Source: Henricia sp. BOLD:AAB3569 (Eukaryota > Echinodermata > Asteroidea > Spinulosida > Echinasteridae). Taken from it: DNA of 64,000 nucleotides. Below are positions 22,682-33,745 of this stretch, one piece after another. Numbering within the stretch: the stretch's first letter is position 1; each line of letters begins with the position of its first letter. The position numbers were made by a program, and so were the translations under genes. The stretch is from the NCBI GenBank assembly GCA_037783545.1, contig JBBELK010000517.1:620001-684000 (forward strand), given 5' to 3'. The notes beneath the pieces were generated by a model. It saw only the letters and a program-made list of their open reading frames with translations, was not told the origin of the DNA and ran no database searches.

Positions 22682-23152
22682 CAGTAAAACCTGCTATTAA
22701 GGCCATCTCTATCAAGGAACCACCTGTCTAAAGTGGCCAGATTTGTTTGGTCCCAAACTAGGTAGAACCTTGATATTAGGGCTCCTGTCTAATGCGGCCA
22801 GTGGCCAGGGTACTAGGATTTGTGTGTGTACAATCCTATGGCAGTTGAACCTGGATAATCTGGCCACACACAGTAGATTTTCTCAGTGAATCAAGTTACT
22901 ATGGAAAAGTTTGATGAGCTTTAAAAAAATTATTTAAAAACTCAACAAATTTCAACTTTTTAATAAGGAAACCTTTTATACATTTCACTGTTAGCTGTTA
23001 TTCACCTACATGTATAGACATGCATTGTGGTATGTTTTAAGATGTTTGGATATTCATGCATATTCCCGCTGAACCTCGATTTAAGGGCCACATGCTTATT
23101 CTGGCCACATTTTGTCTGTCCCTCGGGTGGCCACTACATACAAGTTTCACTG
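22682..23152. mobile_element. Pogo/Tigger-like MITE flanked by TA
   Basis: Starts after TA with CAGTAAAACCTGCTATTAAG and ends CAAGTTTCACTG before TA. Internal GTGGCCA and GGTCCCAAA motifs repeat in tandem-like fashion. CAGT-started ends with TA borders fit the Tc1/mariner-pogo group. A fragment with the same start and motifs lies at 54813-54950. It begins just 109 bases beyond septin exon A. Confidence 0.65.
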
Positions 23153-23456
23153 TACTGGGAATGGCCCAAGGTATCAATGCTGCAAGGGATGCATCTAGCA
23201 CAGAGGGGAAATAGGGAGAGGAAGGGGGTAAGGAGGCTCGTGCCCTCCTCATTTTTAGAAGTGGGGGCGAAAAGATGTCCACTTGCCCCTCACTTTTTAG
23301 CCCAACATGCACCCCAGCATTCTCATTTTAAAACAGTATAATTTGTGGCCATAACTTCAAATAACCTTTTAAAAGTTATGATTCACGTTTGTTGCACACC
23401 ATCCCCCCATGGGGAGTGTGTAACAAAATGGGTTGACCACTGTCCATCACAGAAGT

Positions 23457-23548
23457 TGGGGGTAGGGGGGGAGGGGGGATGGGGAGGGAGGGGGGGGGGG
23501 GGGGGAGGGGGGAGGGGGAGGGAGGGGGGAGGGGGAGGGAGAGGGGGT
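23457..23548. repeat. Purine-rich G-tract satellite
   Basis: About 90 bases almost entirely of G with interspersed A (GGGAGGG units), including a run of G longer than ten. Candidate G-quadruplex or triplex-forming tract. The open frames through it on either strand are low-complexity artefacts. Confidence 0.9.
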
Positions 23549-23588
23549 ATGCATTTCTGTCCAAAATAGTACTTTTCTCAAAGACATC

Positions 23589-23890
23589 AAAGAAGCACGT
23601 CCAGATCGCATTTTGTGACCCCCCTATTTTTCCCATGGGTGTTGAGATTTTGATACCATTTCATTTGTCATATTTTCGTCGTCGTCATTCTGAAATATTG
23701 TGTTCTCAATCCGTATTTTTTTCAAGGATATCGGGAAAAAAAAAACACCGGTGTTTTGTAAACTAATTTGTCTGGTTCCATAAAGTAGTGCAGTACGTAA
23801 TTACACCAACCTTTTTGCTTCCACCCAAATTGGAGTTTGTAAATTGCATGTTTTCTTCCCATGGACAGTATTTTGGGGAGTTATTTTATA
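23589..23890. mobile_element. Inverted copy of the 3721-4005 / 44425-44915 repeat
   Basis: Complementary order of GCACGTCCAGATCGCATTTT, CCATGGGTGTTGAGATTTTG, CATTTGTCATATTTT, GTAATTACACCAACCTTTTT and GTATTTTGGGGAG. It abuts the purine tract at 23457-23548, in the same relation as the G-rich satellite within the 44.8 kb copy. Confidence 0.65.
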
Positions 23891-24369
23891 CGATTGTTAA
23901 GTTAAAACGAAATCATTATTCTGGAAAAATCTAAAAACGCTCCTCTTAACTGAAAGTGGTTTCCAAAAGAATGAACATACACACTAAATTTTTACCATTC
24001 CCCATTCACTTTACACAAAAACCATGAACAGATTTAAAAGATTTTCTGAAACACTGGTGCATTAATGTAGCTGAAATTTCTGTAATCTACAATGTACTTT
24101 GATATTCAGTGCAGTCGTTCCAAGAATTTATAAAAATAAACTTTAATCTGCAACCCATACAATGACTTTTACAGCATAACATCCCAACAGCATTCACAGG
24201 AAATGAGTAAGGTCCCAAGGCATTCAAGTTGTGCATGTGTGTGGTCTGTGCAATAGAACCATGACATGCATGATGTCATACAATATTTGTGGTTCACTGG
24301 GCCATAGTCCACACAATATTAAAGAGACTGTGGCAGGAATAGTAAAAGAACTTCATGCCTGAACAGTAA

Positions 24370-24950
24370 TTAAAGGGCCCCTTATTTATAATTTTTATCA
24401 ATGAAATATATGCTTTAAAACCACTCTACTCAGTTAAAGTCATAAAAATCCTATTTGGAGCTTGCTTTGGGGGTTAAAACAAAGGTTTTTAGTTTTTACG
24501 CTAATGCGAATATGCATATTCATGACCAAGGTCACTATGTCACAAGAGGCAAACACAGAAAAATCACATTCAACTGTGCACAAAAGATTCCACTTTTTTC
24601 TCAATTTTCCTAAAACTTTTGTAATCTATGGCTGTTTGAGTTAGTTTTACATGTTGCCTGCTGTAAGTCATGACAAAACTGGGGGTAGAAACTGCAGCAA
24701 TTTGCCACAAGTCCAACTTGAAGTCTTATGTTTTTTCTTAACTTTTCCCTTCTGTCTTCCTTATGTGATGCACTAAAAACAGCGCCCTCTGTCTGTGATT
24801 TATTGCAGTGAAATCTTCAAAGTTGAAAAAGGCCACCTTTTATTGATTTTACATCCAAACGAACAATAATATGTCTTGCTGAACAAGTAATCCGTCATTA
24901 TGAAGCAAAGCTTAGGCACAAAGTTGTTTAGCATGTCACAGGCCCTTTAA
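24370..24950. mobile_element. TTAA-flanked MITE, 581 bp (copy 1)
   Basis: Starts TTAAAGGGCCCCTTATTT and ends CACAGGCCCTTTAA. Nearly the same sequence recurs at 57898-58477 over the full length, including TTGGAGCTTGCTTTGGGGGT, CACTATGTCACAAGAGGC and GCAGCAATTTGCCACAAGTC. Short TIRs and TTAA borders indicate a piggyBac- or Kolobok-type non-autonomous element. Confidence 0.85.
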
Positions 24951-24978
24951 GGAGTACGGTGTACCGGTAGGCCTACAC

Positions 24979-25549
24979 TATTCTTGGGTTTCACTTTCTT
25001 GACAACCGGTTGCTATCCGCCATTACTGTGTCCATACTATGGCACGCCAAAGCGAAAATAATTCAACAATGAAAATTTTACGTCAACCCTAAAAAAACAA
25101 GTAAACAAAAAAAGGTTGGCATGACTTTTAAATGTTGATAGACTGTTTGAAACCGGCATACCGTGCAAGTTTTTTAAAATGTTGAGACTTTTTTTCAGTT
25201 GAGACTTGTTTTCCGATTTGGCGTGCCATACACGTGATGTCAACAACTATCATATCCGCCATTACTGTCCATACCATGGTACGCCAAAGCGGAAATAATT
25301 AAACACTGATGGTTCTACATCATAAAAAACAAGTCAACATTCTTAAAAACTTGCCAACAAAAGCACGGTATGCCGGTTTCAAACAGTCTATCAACATTTA
25401 AAAGTCATGCCAACCTTTTTTTGTTGACTTGTTTTTCAGGGTTGACGTTAAATTATCAGTGTTGAATTTTTTTCGCTTTGGCGTGCCATAGTATGGACAC
25501 GGTAATGGCGGATAGCAACCGGTTGTCAAGAAAGTGAAACCCAAGAATA
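24979..25549. mobile_element. Near-palindromic foldback element, ~250-base arms
   Basis: The left end TATTCTTGGGTTTCACTTTC pairs with the right end GAAAGTGAAACCCAAGAATA. Complementarity continues through CGGTTGCTATCCGCCATTAC, CATACTATGGCACGCCAAAG and AGGTTGGCATGACTTTTAAA to near the middle. An internal unit (CCGCCATTACTGTCCATACC, then GGTACGCCAAAGCGGAAATA) is a second, shorter repeat of the terminal part. No ORF. Confidence 0.85.
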
Positions 25550-25883
25550 AAATGAACGCACCTTCCCACCTAATTCATCTGTCATGATATCTTAAATTTG
25601 TTAAGACAACTGGACGTGGTTTTTAAAACTAAGGTGAAAAACACTAAATTTGTGATTTTCATATCATCTTTATGCATTCACATGGCAATAATTGGCTACA
25701 CGAAAAAGTTGTATGCAAAAACGTCATTCTTTGCCCAGTATTTGAACAAAACAGCGACTCCCATAGTGGGACGCATTGCTAAAATTGCCACTCTTTGTAA
25801 AGTTAATATCCGCTTTTCACTGGGTAATATTTCTTGTTTTTTACCATTCCAATAATTGTTGGGCAAAAGGTCTTGTTTCTTTA

Positions 25884-26190
25884 GTATAGACGAATCCGGT
25901 AGTTGAGGACTTATTCCCTGTATATCCACCATAACTGGGGGCCTTCCAGTGCCATGAACTGTGCGTTTTGTGTTGATGATTACATTATGTTGTCACTTCG
26001 AACAATTTGCGCATTTATTGTAAGCTTGTGGAGCCTGATGTGTAACTGAAGGGGGATGTGTTGCACGTGTTATGGATGCGCGCTGTTCGATTCAACACCA
26101 CCACAGAATGCACAATTTATGGCACTGGATGGCCCCCAGTTATGGCGGACGTGTAGGGACCGAGTCCTTAGCAACCGGATTTGTCTACGT
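25884..26190. mobile_element. Foldback MITE, ~85-base arms
   Basis: GTATAGACGAATCCGGTAG at left pairs with CAACCGGATTTGTCTACG at right. CCATAACTGGGGGCC and GGCCCCCAGTTATGG, then AGTGCCAT and ATGGCACT, continue the arms. Confidence 0.75.
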
Positions 26191-26404
26191 TCCCCTTTAG
26201 CATACTAGCACTTTTTACAACTGACTATAAAGACCAGCACTAAATTGTACATGTACATGTATGCCTGGTAGTGGTATTATTTTCCAGAGCCTTAATTTCC
26301 ATGGATTAAACCTCAGCCTTGTAATTAATTACAAAATTGTACATTTATTAACCATGGGTCATGGTCCCTGAAAAATAATCACTTAAATTCATTCATTAAC
26401 CATG

Positions 26405-26757
26405 TAAGGCCAAATAATATAAATAACATGTTTCTCGTCCGGACATTTTTCAAAAGTCGGTGAGGGGGGACTTTACTATTTACTATTTTTGATATTTTTG
26501 CTATTTTTATCCAAGATGGCCGTGCTGCCATAAATGACCTTACTACTCAGAGTTTACTACTCTACCCGATACCATGGCTATACCGTTGTAAAAATGTAAG
26601 AATGTGATACAGGAGTCCTTTTTATCGAATTTGTAAATTGTAAACCCGTTTTGGGGGTTTTTCTTTTTTTAAATAGTAAATATCAAAAATATTTATGCGG
26701 GCGTCGAAATTGATGCGCGCGGGGACGAGAAACATGTAATTTATATTATTTGGCCTA
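26405..26757. mobile_element. Foldback MITE with AT-rich ends
   Basis: TAAGGCCAAATAATATAAAT followed by ACATGTTTCTCGTCC at left is complementary to the right end GGACGAGAAACATGTAAT then TTATATTATTTGGCC. ATAGTAAATATCAAAAAT repeats appear in both arms. Confidence 0.75.
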
Positions 26758-27563
26758 ATGTATGAAACCTTGTCTGCAGAAATGGAAACCCAGTTTCTAC
26801 ACGAGTTGTTTCCTGTTTTCTTTTTACATGTTGTACGGCCTACATATGTATACAAATGTACATGTATACACGATGGATACTACATGAATGTCCGTACAAA
26901 CTGTATCTGTACAATGCGTATGTACGTAGGTCAACAATACACAGGCTTGAAATTAGTCACTTTGGAGTTGATTTTGTTTAAATTTCAAAGAGCACTGGGG
27001 TTAAAACTGGAGGGGTGCACCACATTGAACTTTACTCCAAAACAATCATTTATGGATTTGAAATCCTTTTAGTAACAAACAGGAACCTATCGATTGGCAC
27101 ACATTTGTTAAAGCTTTGTGCATGCATCAAGTCGGCTCTCTCGTCCACTGTGGGAATTGAGAACGTGGTACATTAAAGAGGGAATCAGAATTAATTTCTC
27201 CATTTTTCACGAGAATAAAAAAGGTATTGTATTGATCCTCTGTTACCAGAGAGACAAATTCCGAATAAAAAAAAAGAAAATTCCATCCCCGTTCAAAATT
27301 AAAGGACAATTGTTCATCGTAAGTTTATCTTCCAAGGGCTTCCATTTTATACGAACAACAGACGGATTATGTGAATCTTTGCACGGAGAACTGAGCGCCC
27401 TCTGTAGTTAAATTTTCAAAACCACCGCCTTCGTCTGTGGCTCCGGCCTGGTGTATCCCAGCAATATTAATGGATTAGGAAACATCTCGGGCCAATGCTA
27501 ATTTGAACGTTCACCCCTCTTGAGCATATTTATTAACACCAAGAGAATCCACGAAGGTAATGC

Positions 27564-28075
27564 ACCTGTCATTATTGTAATCCCGGCCCCGGGGGACCCG
27601 GGACTTTGGAGAAAGTAGCGGGGACATAGCCAGGGATGTACACAAAAACGTGCCCCGCCAGCCGGGACAATAGCGGGGACATAGCCGGGGTTGTACAAAT
27701 GTGCTGCCCCACCCTACCGGCCCCGCATGTCAGGGCCGGGATTGTGCGGGGATGTTGTCAGGGCTCGAATTTCATGAAAAAAATCTGCTAGACCACAGGG
27801 TTAGTAGCTTAAATCATTTACTGGACCGACGCTATTTTTACAAGACCAAAGCTACAAGGAACGTGGATTTACTATTCGTTAGTTTAAAAATGCACTGGAC
27901 CACTGGTCTAGTATGGTAGAGAAAGCACTAGACCGAGGCTTAAATTACTAGCCTCGGTCCACTGGTCCAGTGGGTATTTCGAGCCCTGGTTGTATCACCC
28001 TGGGCCACTTGGACATCCCCGGCCTAGTCCCCGCTAGTCCCGGGTCCCCCAGGGCCGGGATTGCAATTGACAGGT
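27564..28075. mobile_element. GC-rich TIR element (outer, with nested MITE)
   Basis: ACCTGTCA...AATCCCGGCCC at left is complementary to GGGCCGGGATT...TGACAGGT at right. GACCCGGGACT and AGCGGGGACATAGCC motifs repeat inside. The GC-rich element is interrupted by a different AT-richer inverted repeat at 27759-27987. Confidence 0.8.
27759..27987. mobile_element. MITE nested inside 27564-28075
   Basis: CAGGGCTCGAATTTC at left pairs with GTATTTCGAGCCCTG at right. CTAGACCACAGG/CCACTGGTCTAG-type motifs repeat within. Its base composition differs from the surrounding GC-rich host element, supporting insertion after the host. Confidence 0.75.
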
Positions 28076-28079
28076 CCAT

Positions 28080-29260
28080 AAACTACACACAAAGGAAGAT
28101 ATAAAATTCAAAATACCAAGCCTGACCGTAAAACACTGAGCGTTTCAAAAATGGCCTATGTGGAACGGATTTTGTGCGTGTATCCGCAAGTCCAGATGTA
28201 TCACGTGCAGAGCTACGCCCTGGTTACTGCTATCTGCATATAAATTGCCCGCTGACCCGATACAATGTACTTTTTATTGGGAAAATACTCCAAAATGATA
28301 CAGTGGATGGATCTAAAAAGATAGATCGACTGGTTCAAATAAATCGTGATTTTTGGAAAGGCCCAGTTTTCGGACAGTTCAAACTCCGATTCCCTCTTTA
28401 ATATCCACTTGACCAGACTAAATTTTTGTTGCCATGTGGTGCACACGGGTAGTGTGAAGTACAGAATCAATACCATGTTCACCGTAGAATAGAATGACAA
28501 AGCATAACCATTCCTAAGCAACGGCGTGCACCACGTAGCAACAACAGCATAGCATGTAACTTTCTAAACTTCACTTTGAAAGTGAATAATTTGGGGCACC
28601 AGTTATTATGCAAATATTACATGAAAAAGGCTACATGTACTTACAGCTGATAAAGTGATGGTAAGCACAGGCATAGTGTAACAAGTCACACGCGTGTAGA
28701 TCCACACAAGCCAGTCAAGCAATGCAACAAAGTAGAGTCCAAGATCAAAATCAGCCAGCAGTATTCCAATCGAGAAAAGATGAGGAGAAAAAAAATCAAA
28801 CAACACAGTGAACAAAAAGGTATGTGTGGTTTTGTAAATTGTTCAACTCAAGTTCAAGATGGTACTACTGTATGTCTGGACAAGGCGGTGATTCACCGAA
28901 AATCACAGCACTAATAAATGATAAAAGTTTGTCACTAGCGATATACTGTAGTATGTACAGTGTACTACCACAGCAATGGCAATTCATCATGTTCAATGCA
29001 TCACGCATGCTTCCTGCCAGTGATTTTTAACCTTTAGCAGTCTGATGGGTCATATACCGCAGCGCTGAGGGAAATATCACACATTGGGGCCTTTGTGGGA
29101 AGTTGGCAGAGCTATCTGATCTTGGCAGATGGGACCACATCCCTGTTTGTGATATCAAGACCAATCAATCCTGGAGATGCCATAATTTATGCGCATCTCA
29201 TTATAACCATGAATTAAATTTCTCAATCATCTACTGGTTATTATTACAATCAAATCTCGT
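28080..29260. other. No gene recognised
   Basis: Unannotated sequence upstream of the septin exons. Short open frames on both strands have no recognisable domains or splice-supported partners. Confidence 0.5.
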
Positions 29261-29264
29261 TAAA

Positions 29265-29385
29265 GGAGCGTGTCCAGATCACATTTTTGACACCCCATTT
29301 TTCTCATACGGTATCATATCAATTGTTATATTTTTCTCGTTAAAATTCTGAAATTTCGCATTCTCAATCTGTATATTTTCAAGCC
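29265..29385. mobile_element. Short inverted fragment of the 3721-4005 repeat family
   Basis: AAAGGAGCGTGTCCAGATCA, CACATTTTTGACACCCC and CATTCTCAATCTGTATATTTTC match the end of the family in complementary orientation. Confidence 0.6.
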
Positions 29386-29844
29386 TTACTTATCAACATG
29401 TTTATTGCTGTACGATTTAGGCCTGTGCAATTTCAAATAATTATTAACTATTCGAAATTTGATTAATTTTTTCGATCGCATATTCGATCCGTAAACTTTT
29501 TCAAATATTTCCGCCCATTTTTTTGCAGTGTTATCCGAACCTAAAGTTGTTCGAATTGTACTTCCCGCATGGGTGCTATGCAGGATGTTTTCGATTCCTT
29601 GAGCAGCCTTCTTCGATGTCAAATCAACCACCTCGTTGCATGCTCGATTTGCTTCCATCCCCGAGTCCAGTGTACAACAACATTGAAACTATGGTTTCAG
29701 CTGGGATTACTTTACGGGAATCTGAATGGGCGGGATCCATTATGCAAATTAAATGTGAGGTTTATGGTTGGGAGTGGTACACTTTTTGAATTTTTGCATA
29801 AATTTGTAATGTCTCCGCCCTGCACAAACCATACATGCAAGTCC

Positions 29845-29955
29845 CAAGTTTATTGTACTACACATGACATGTAGAAAAGTCTGTGATAAATTTATCAAGT
29901 GCTTAAAATACTCCAAAGTAGCTTGGCTGATTTTTAGCCACACTGTACACTGGAC
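29845..29955. repeat. Direct duplicate segment, copy 1
   Basis: CAAGTTTATTGTACTACACATG through AAGTCTGTGATAAATTTATC, AGTAGCTTGGCTGATTTTTA and GCCACA recurs at 30295-30420 with few differences. The spacer is about 340 bases. No gene content. Confidence 0.75.
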
Positions 29956-30294
29956 TTGTGGTTCCGTACGTTGGACCATGGAGGAAGTGGTTGGACACAA
30001 CATGTGACATAAAGAAAAGCGGCCGTTTCGGCAACGAAAAGGACTGCATTATTCAGTAAAAACATCCTGTAGTGTAATTCATTCACAGGATATTTATTCT
30101 AAAACACTCCCTGCATACTCCCAAGGGAGTTGTGCCCAATGACCAGGGTAATGTCGCAGGATGTGTGCTAGATAAGATGCCATCATTATCGTTATTATTA
30201 TAACTCTGAAAGTGAAAGGGTGCCGGCAAATTTGTAAATAATGACCAATCCCTAGTAAAGGATAATATGGCACCACTATGCTTTAGCGGAAACA

Positions 30295-30420
30295 CCAAGT
30301 TTATTGTACTACACATGTACATGTAGTACATGTACCTAATGTACATGTAAGAAAGTCTGTGATACATTTATCAAGTGGGCTTAAAATACTAAAAGTAGCT
30401 TGGCTGATTTTCAGCCACAA
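30295..30420. repeat. Direct duplicate segment, copy 2
   Basis: Same segment as 29845-29955. It is expanded by CATGTACATGTAGTACATGT near its start, an extra run of the TACATGTA palindrome. Confidence 0.75.
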
Positions 30421-30705
30421 GATACCACAATACCACAGGCACAAGCAGCCCTGATATGAATATAAACACCAGCATGCCTTATGTGGTTTGGCAACATCAA
30501 TGGACACTATTGTTCTTCTACACCTCCTGCTATGGGCTTAGATGGTCCCTAAAGGAGAAAGTCATGACTGCAGGCCACAAAGGCCAGGCAAGGTCTAGCG
30601 TGTGCATGCTTTATGATGGGGAAGAAAACAGTTTCTGGCTAATTTGTTTGTGATGCTCTGAGGACTCACTGCAGATAGTATGGTACATGTACATGTAAAT
30701 ATTGG

Positions 30706-30972
30706 GGAAGGGGAGGTGGAAATGGGGAGAGGGGGAAAGGGGGAGAGGGGGAGAGGGAAAAGGGGGGAGGGGGAAAGGGGGAGAGGGGGAAAGGGGGAGA
30801 GGGGGAAAGGGGGAGAGGGGAAAAGGGGGAAGGGGGAAAGGGGGGAGGCGGAAAGGGGGGAGGGGGAAAGGGGGAGGGGGAAAGGGGGAGGGGGAGGGGG
30901 AAAGGGGGGAAAGTAAAGGGGAAAAGGGGGAGGGGAAAGGGGGTAGGGGGAGGGGGAGGGGGAAGGGAGGGG
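30706..30972. repeat. Polypurine minisatellite (GGGGGAGAGGGGGAAA-like)
   Basis: About 265 bases of nearly pure G/A made of variable units such as GGGGGAAAGG and GGGGGAGAGG. The long Gly/Lys/Glu/Arg-rich frames across it are low-complexity artefacts. A potential triplex or G-quadruplex tract. Confidence 0.9.
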
Positions 30973-31136
30973 TCTACACGTTAACTGTCTACACGTTAAA
31001 ATATACGATGTCAACAGTTGCAGCAAGAATTTCGCTCGTTTCCAGCACCCTCTCATTGGCCAAATTTTATGCGACACATGACCATGAGGTCATCTTTTTC
31101 TCTTGTCAACAGACTTACATTTGTATAATAACCAAA

Positions 31137-31330
31137 CTTTGGATGAGAGAAAAATCGTAAGGGCCTTATCGTGGTTTGAACCCTAGACCTCTGACTAACC
31201 GGGCAGATGCTCTGCCAGCTACATGTACCAGTAAGCCTACTCCCTCGGGTTTTTCATATGAACCCAAATTTTTCTCTGTGTTGTATGGGAGCGCAATTGG
31301 GCAAAGTAACAAATGCAACATCTGGTATCT
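31137..31330 (-). repeat. tRNA-derived SINE copy (family 1)
   Basis: Contains GATGAGAGAAAAATCGTAAG, a degenerate B-box on the minus strand (GGTTCAAACC) and the shared GCGCAATTGGGCAAAG end. Its A-box region is disrupted by an ACATGTA insertion-like change. Confidence 0.6.
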
Positions 31331-31439
31331 TACTTTATGCAGTAATTTTATCATTCTTAAAATTGGATGATCTGTTGTTTCCTGGAGGTAATTTCATTCA
31401 AATATTTGTTCAATGTATACGTTTGTTTGCCGCACGCAC

Positions 31440-31575
31440 GCACGCACGCGTGATGCCGCTTGGGCGAAGTAGTATTTGGGCGAAGTAATATTTGAGCAAG
31501 CTAGTGGCATTTGGGCGATGTATTTGAGGGCGAAGTGGTCCAGGGCGAAGTGGTTTTTGGGCGAAGTGACCGACA
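31440..31575. repeat. Degenerate tandem of TTTGGGCGAAGT
   Basis: GGGCGAAGT occurs at least five times in about 130 bases (with GGGCGATGT and GAGCAAG variants), spaced by TTT-rich joins. An adjacent CACG tetranucleotide run lies at 31431-31446. It is next to the hairpin 31638-31750. Confidence 0.7.
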
Positions 31576-31637
31576 TCGGTTTTAATACATGGAGCAATGC
31601 CTGAATACATGTACCGGTACCATGTACACATACAACA

Positions 31638-31750
31638 AATGTCGGCATAGTCGCCAAGTCCATGTCCTCGCCACCCTATTGATGAACAATGGCTGATGAA
31701 TAGGGTGGCGACCTCAGGGATATGGCGACTATGCCATAATGCCGACATTT
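31638..31750. repeat. Compact hairpin MITE (113 bp)
   Basis: AAATGTCGGCATAGTCGCC at left pairs with GGCGACTATGCC...GCCGACATTT at right, and TCGCCACCCTATT pairs with AATAGGGTGGCGA. The loop is only about 15 bases. Confidence 0.85.
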
Positions 31751-32387
31751 ACGTTACAGCATAGATCTCTATTGTTGTCCCCTAACGTGGCGCGGCACCT
31801 AACCGTTCTCTCTTGGCGCAATAAACAATCTGATGCACTTGGCATTAAAAGGAAATAAGGTTCTTAAGTAACTTCATAAATTCCAAAACTAAAATACGGA
31901 GAACAATCATTCATTTACGAGAAATTCACGAGAATCTGAAGGTAGCGCCGTTCGCTTCAGATTGACATGATGTCATACACGAGATCCCGTAATAGACATT
32001 TCACGTGAATAAAATTGTCTATCGGCAATGTGTTCTGTATGCACGGTGCGTGCATGCAAATGGTCGTTATGGGCCACTGTACTGTAGCATGGTTCTCAAC
32101 ATTTCAGCCAATCAGCGTCGACTGCGCCACGTTAGGGCACACTCAGACGATTTCCCGTGAGTAGACTTTTGCGGCATCGGTCGCAGTTTTTCCATTATTT
32201 GTATCAACCTGTAGGCTACTTGGCTAAAATAAGTGAATGGTCGTTTTTCTGGAAGGGATATATAGGTCTACCGGTAGGCCTGATTCTGTAAAAAGCCTGA
32301 ACGTCCTCATGCTGATGGATTTTGCTGCAATGTGAATGCATTTCCGGTGAGTTTTCGAAGTGCGCCAAGTTACGGGACATCACTATA

Positions 32388-32770
32388 TATTATTATTATT
32401 ATTATTATTATTTCTTTCTGGTATTCATACCAGGATTCCTCAATAGTGCTCATTGCACTGTCACTCGTAAGCGTGAGGAAACCCATGAAGAATTAGAATT
32501 AGAAATGGCCAGAGACACCGGGGAATCCCCTTGCTCTTCACTAAAGAATGCTCTGGGTTCTTTAGAGTGCGTTACCATTACCTAACACACTGGACCAACG
32601 GCTTTTCATCCCTTCCGAAGGATGGAGCAAGTGTGGTTGAGTGCCTTGCCCAAGGCCAAGGGCACAGGTACCGCAGCCGGATTCAAACCCGCAACCCCAA
32701 GTTTTCACCCATGATTGCGAGTCAATGGCCCTAACCACTCGGCCACGGTACCCCACAAAGTATACCCCAG

Positions 32771-32802
<32 letters not shown>

Positions 32803-32965
32803 TCTTTCTGGTATTCATACCAAGGATTCCTCAATAGTGCTCATTGCACTGTCACTCGCAAGCGTGAGGAAACCCATGAAGAATTATAATTAGAAATGGC
32901 CAGAGACACCGGGGATGATCCCCCTTGCTCTTCACGAAAGAATGCTCTGGGATCTTTAGAGTATC
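32388..32965. repeat. Two direct copies of an ATT-tailed repeat around a tRNA-like segment
   Basis: The sequence from (TTA)n through TTTCTTTCTGGTATTCATAC and GCTCATTGCACTGTCACTCG to TAAAGAATGCTCTGGG appears at about 32388-32570 and again at about 32772-32950. Between them, on the minus strand, 32755-32665 is tRNA-like. It has A-box TGGCCGAGTGGTTAGGGC, B-box GGGTTTGAATCC, and acceptor-like ends GGTACCG and CGGTACC that pair over seven bases. The anticodon stem is mismatched, so a SINE head is more likely than a functional tRNA. Confidence 0.7.
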
Positions 32966-33743
32966 AGTATGCATGGGCAGCTAGGCGTATATACGGTACA
33001 AATGACAGAAATAACATATCAATATAGTTTGTACACAACACGGCGCATCAGTGACTCACATGCACACGGCTAGCTCTACATGCTCTACCCATATGCAGAT
33101 GCACATGGCGGCCGCGGACGTACGACCGGTCATGACGGACGGTACGGTTTTATATTAACGGTATTTTGAAGAATGACCAGCTCAAATTAAATACATTACA
33201 CAAAATTGCTTTTTATTATACATAAAACTGCTCTGTCCAAATTATAATTTTTCATTTTTCCTTCGAAACTTACCCATTTATAAACAAGTTATTTTGTATC
33301 AAAAAGACGTCCTTCGACGCACGGAAATGCACACACCAACGATGAAGTGGTTCCCTTTACCGCAGCAACAGTTTAACAATTGCATCTTGCGGCGCTGGGT
33401 ACCAGTTACACCTGTCATGCATGCTTGTTGCGAAAGATAACGCAAGAGGTCGCCTTTCCAACCTACAGCGTTTTAGACAACCGCACCCCATCCTACAGAT
33501 ACACATAAAGGCCTTTTGTCCGTACATATAGTTGTCATCCGTTTGACTTCAAGTTCAATGTATTTACCAGCATGTATTGCATTTATACTTACGTTTTCTT
33601 GCCTCTTCTGATTAAATGTCTAAGACCTTAGGTTTCTTATTTTGACATATCCTCATCTGTATTAATTATAGACCGCGCCCATTTCAGGACGCTTCTTATA
33701 AGTACAGTATAGATCCTTAGTGAAAAATATATGGAGCTCACTG
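32966..33743. other. No gene recognised
   Basis: AT-rich, with one GC-rich island (33105-33150, GCGGCCGCGG). No coding or repeat structure that I can support. Confidence 0.5.
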
Positions 33744-33745
33744 TA

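Noticed and set aside
23376..23766. Overlapping open frames rich in Gly/Arg or Pro/Ser
   Set aside because: By-products of the G-tract at 23457-23548; no splice context or domain.
29386..29658. 90-codon minus-strand ORF beginning MEANRACNEVV
   Set aside because: Looks protein-like at the start, but it runs into AT-rich repeat (TTCGAAATTTGATT-type) sequence, has no splice support and I recognise no domain; possibly a transposon remnant.
30702..31160. 152-codon Gly/Lys/Glu/Arg-rich open frame
   Set aside because: It is translation of the polypurine satellite; low complexity and open in several frames on both strands.
32665..32755. tRNA-Ser/Leu-like gene on the minus strand
   Set aside because: The seven-base acceptor pairs, but the anticodon stem has mismatches and the sequence is embedded between two copies of an ATT-tailed repeat.
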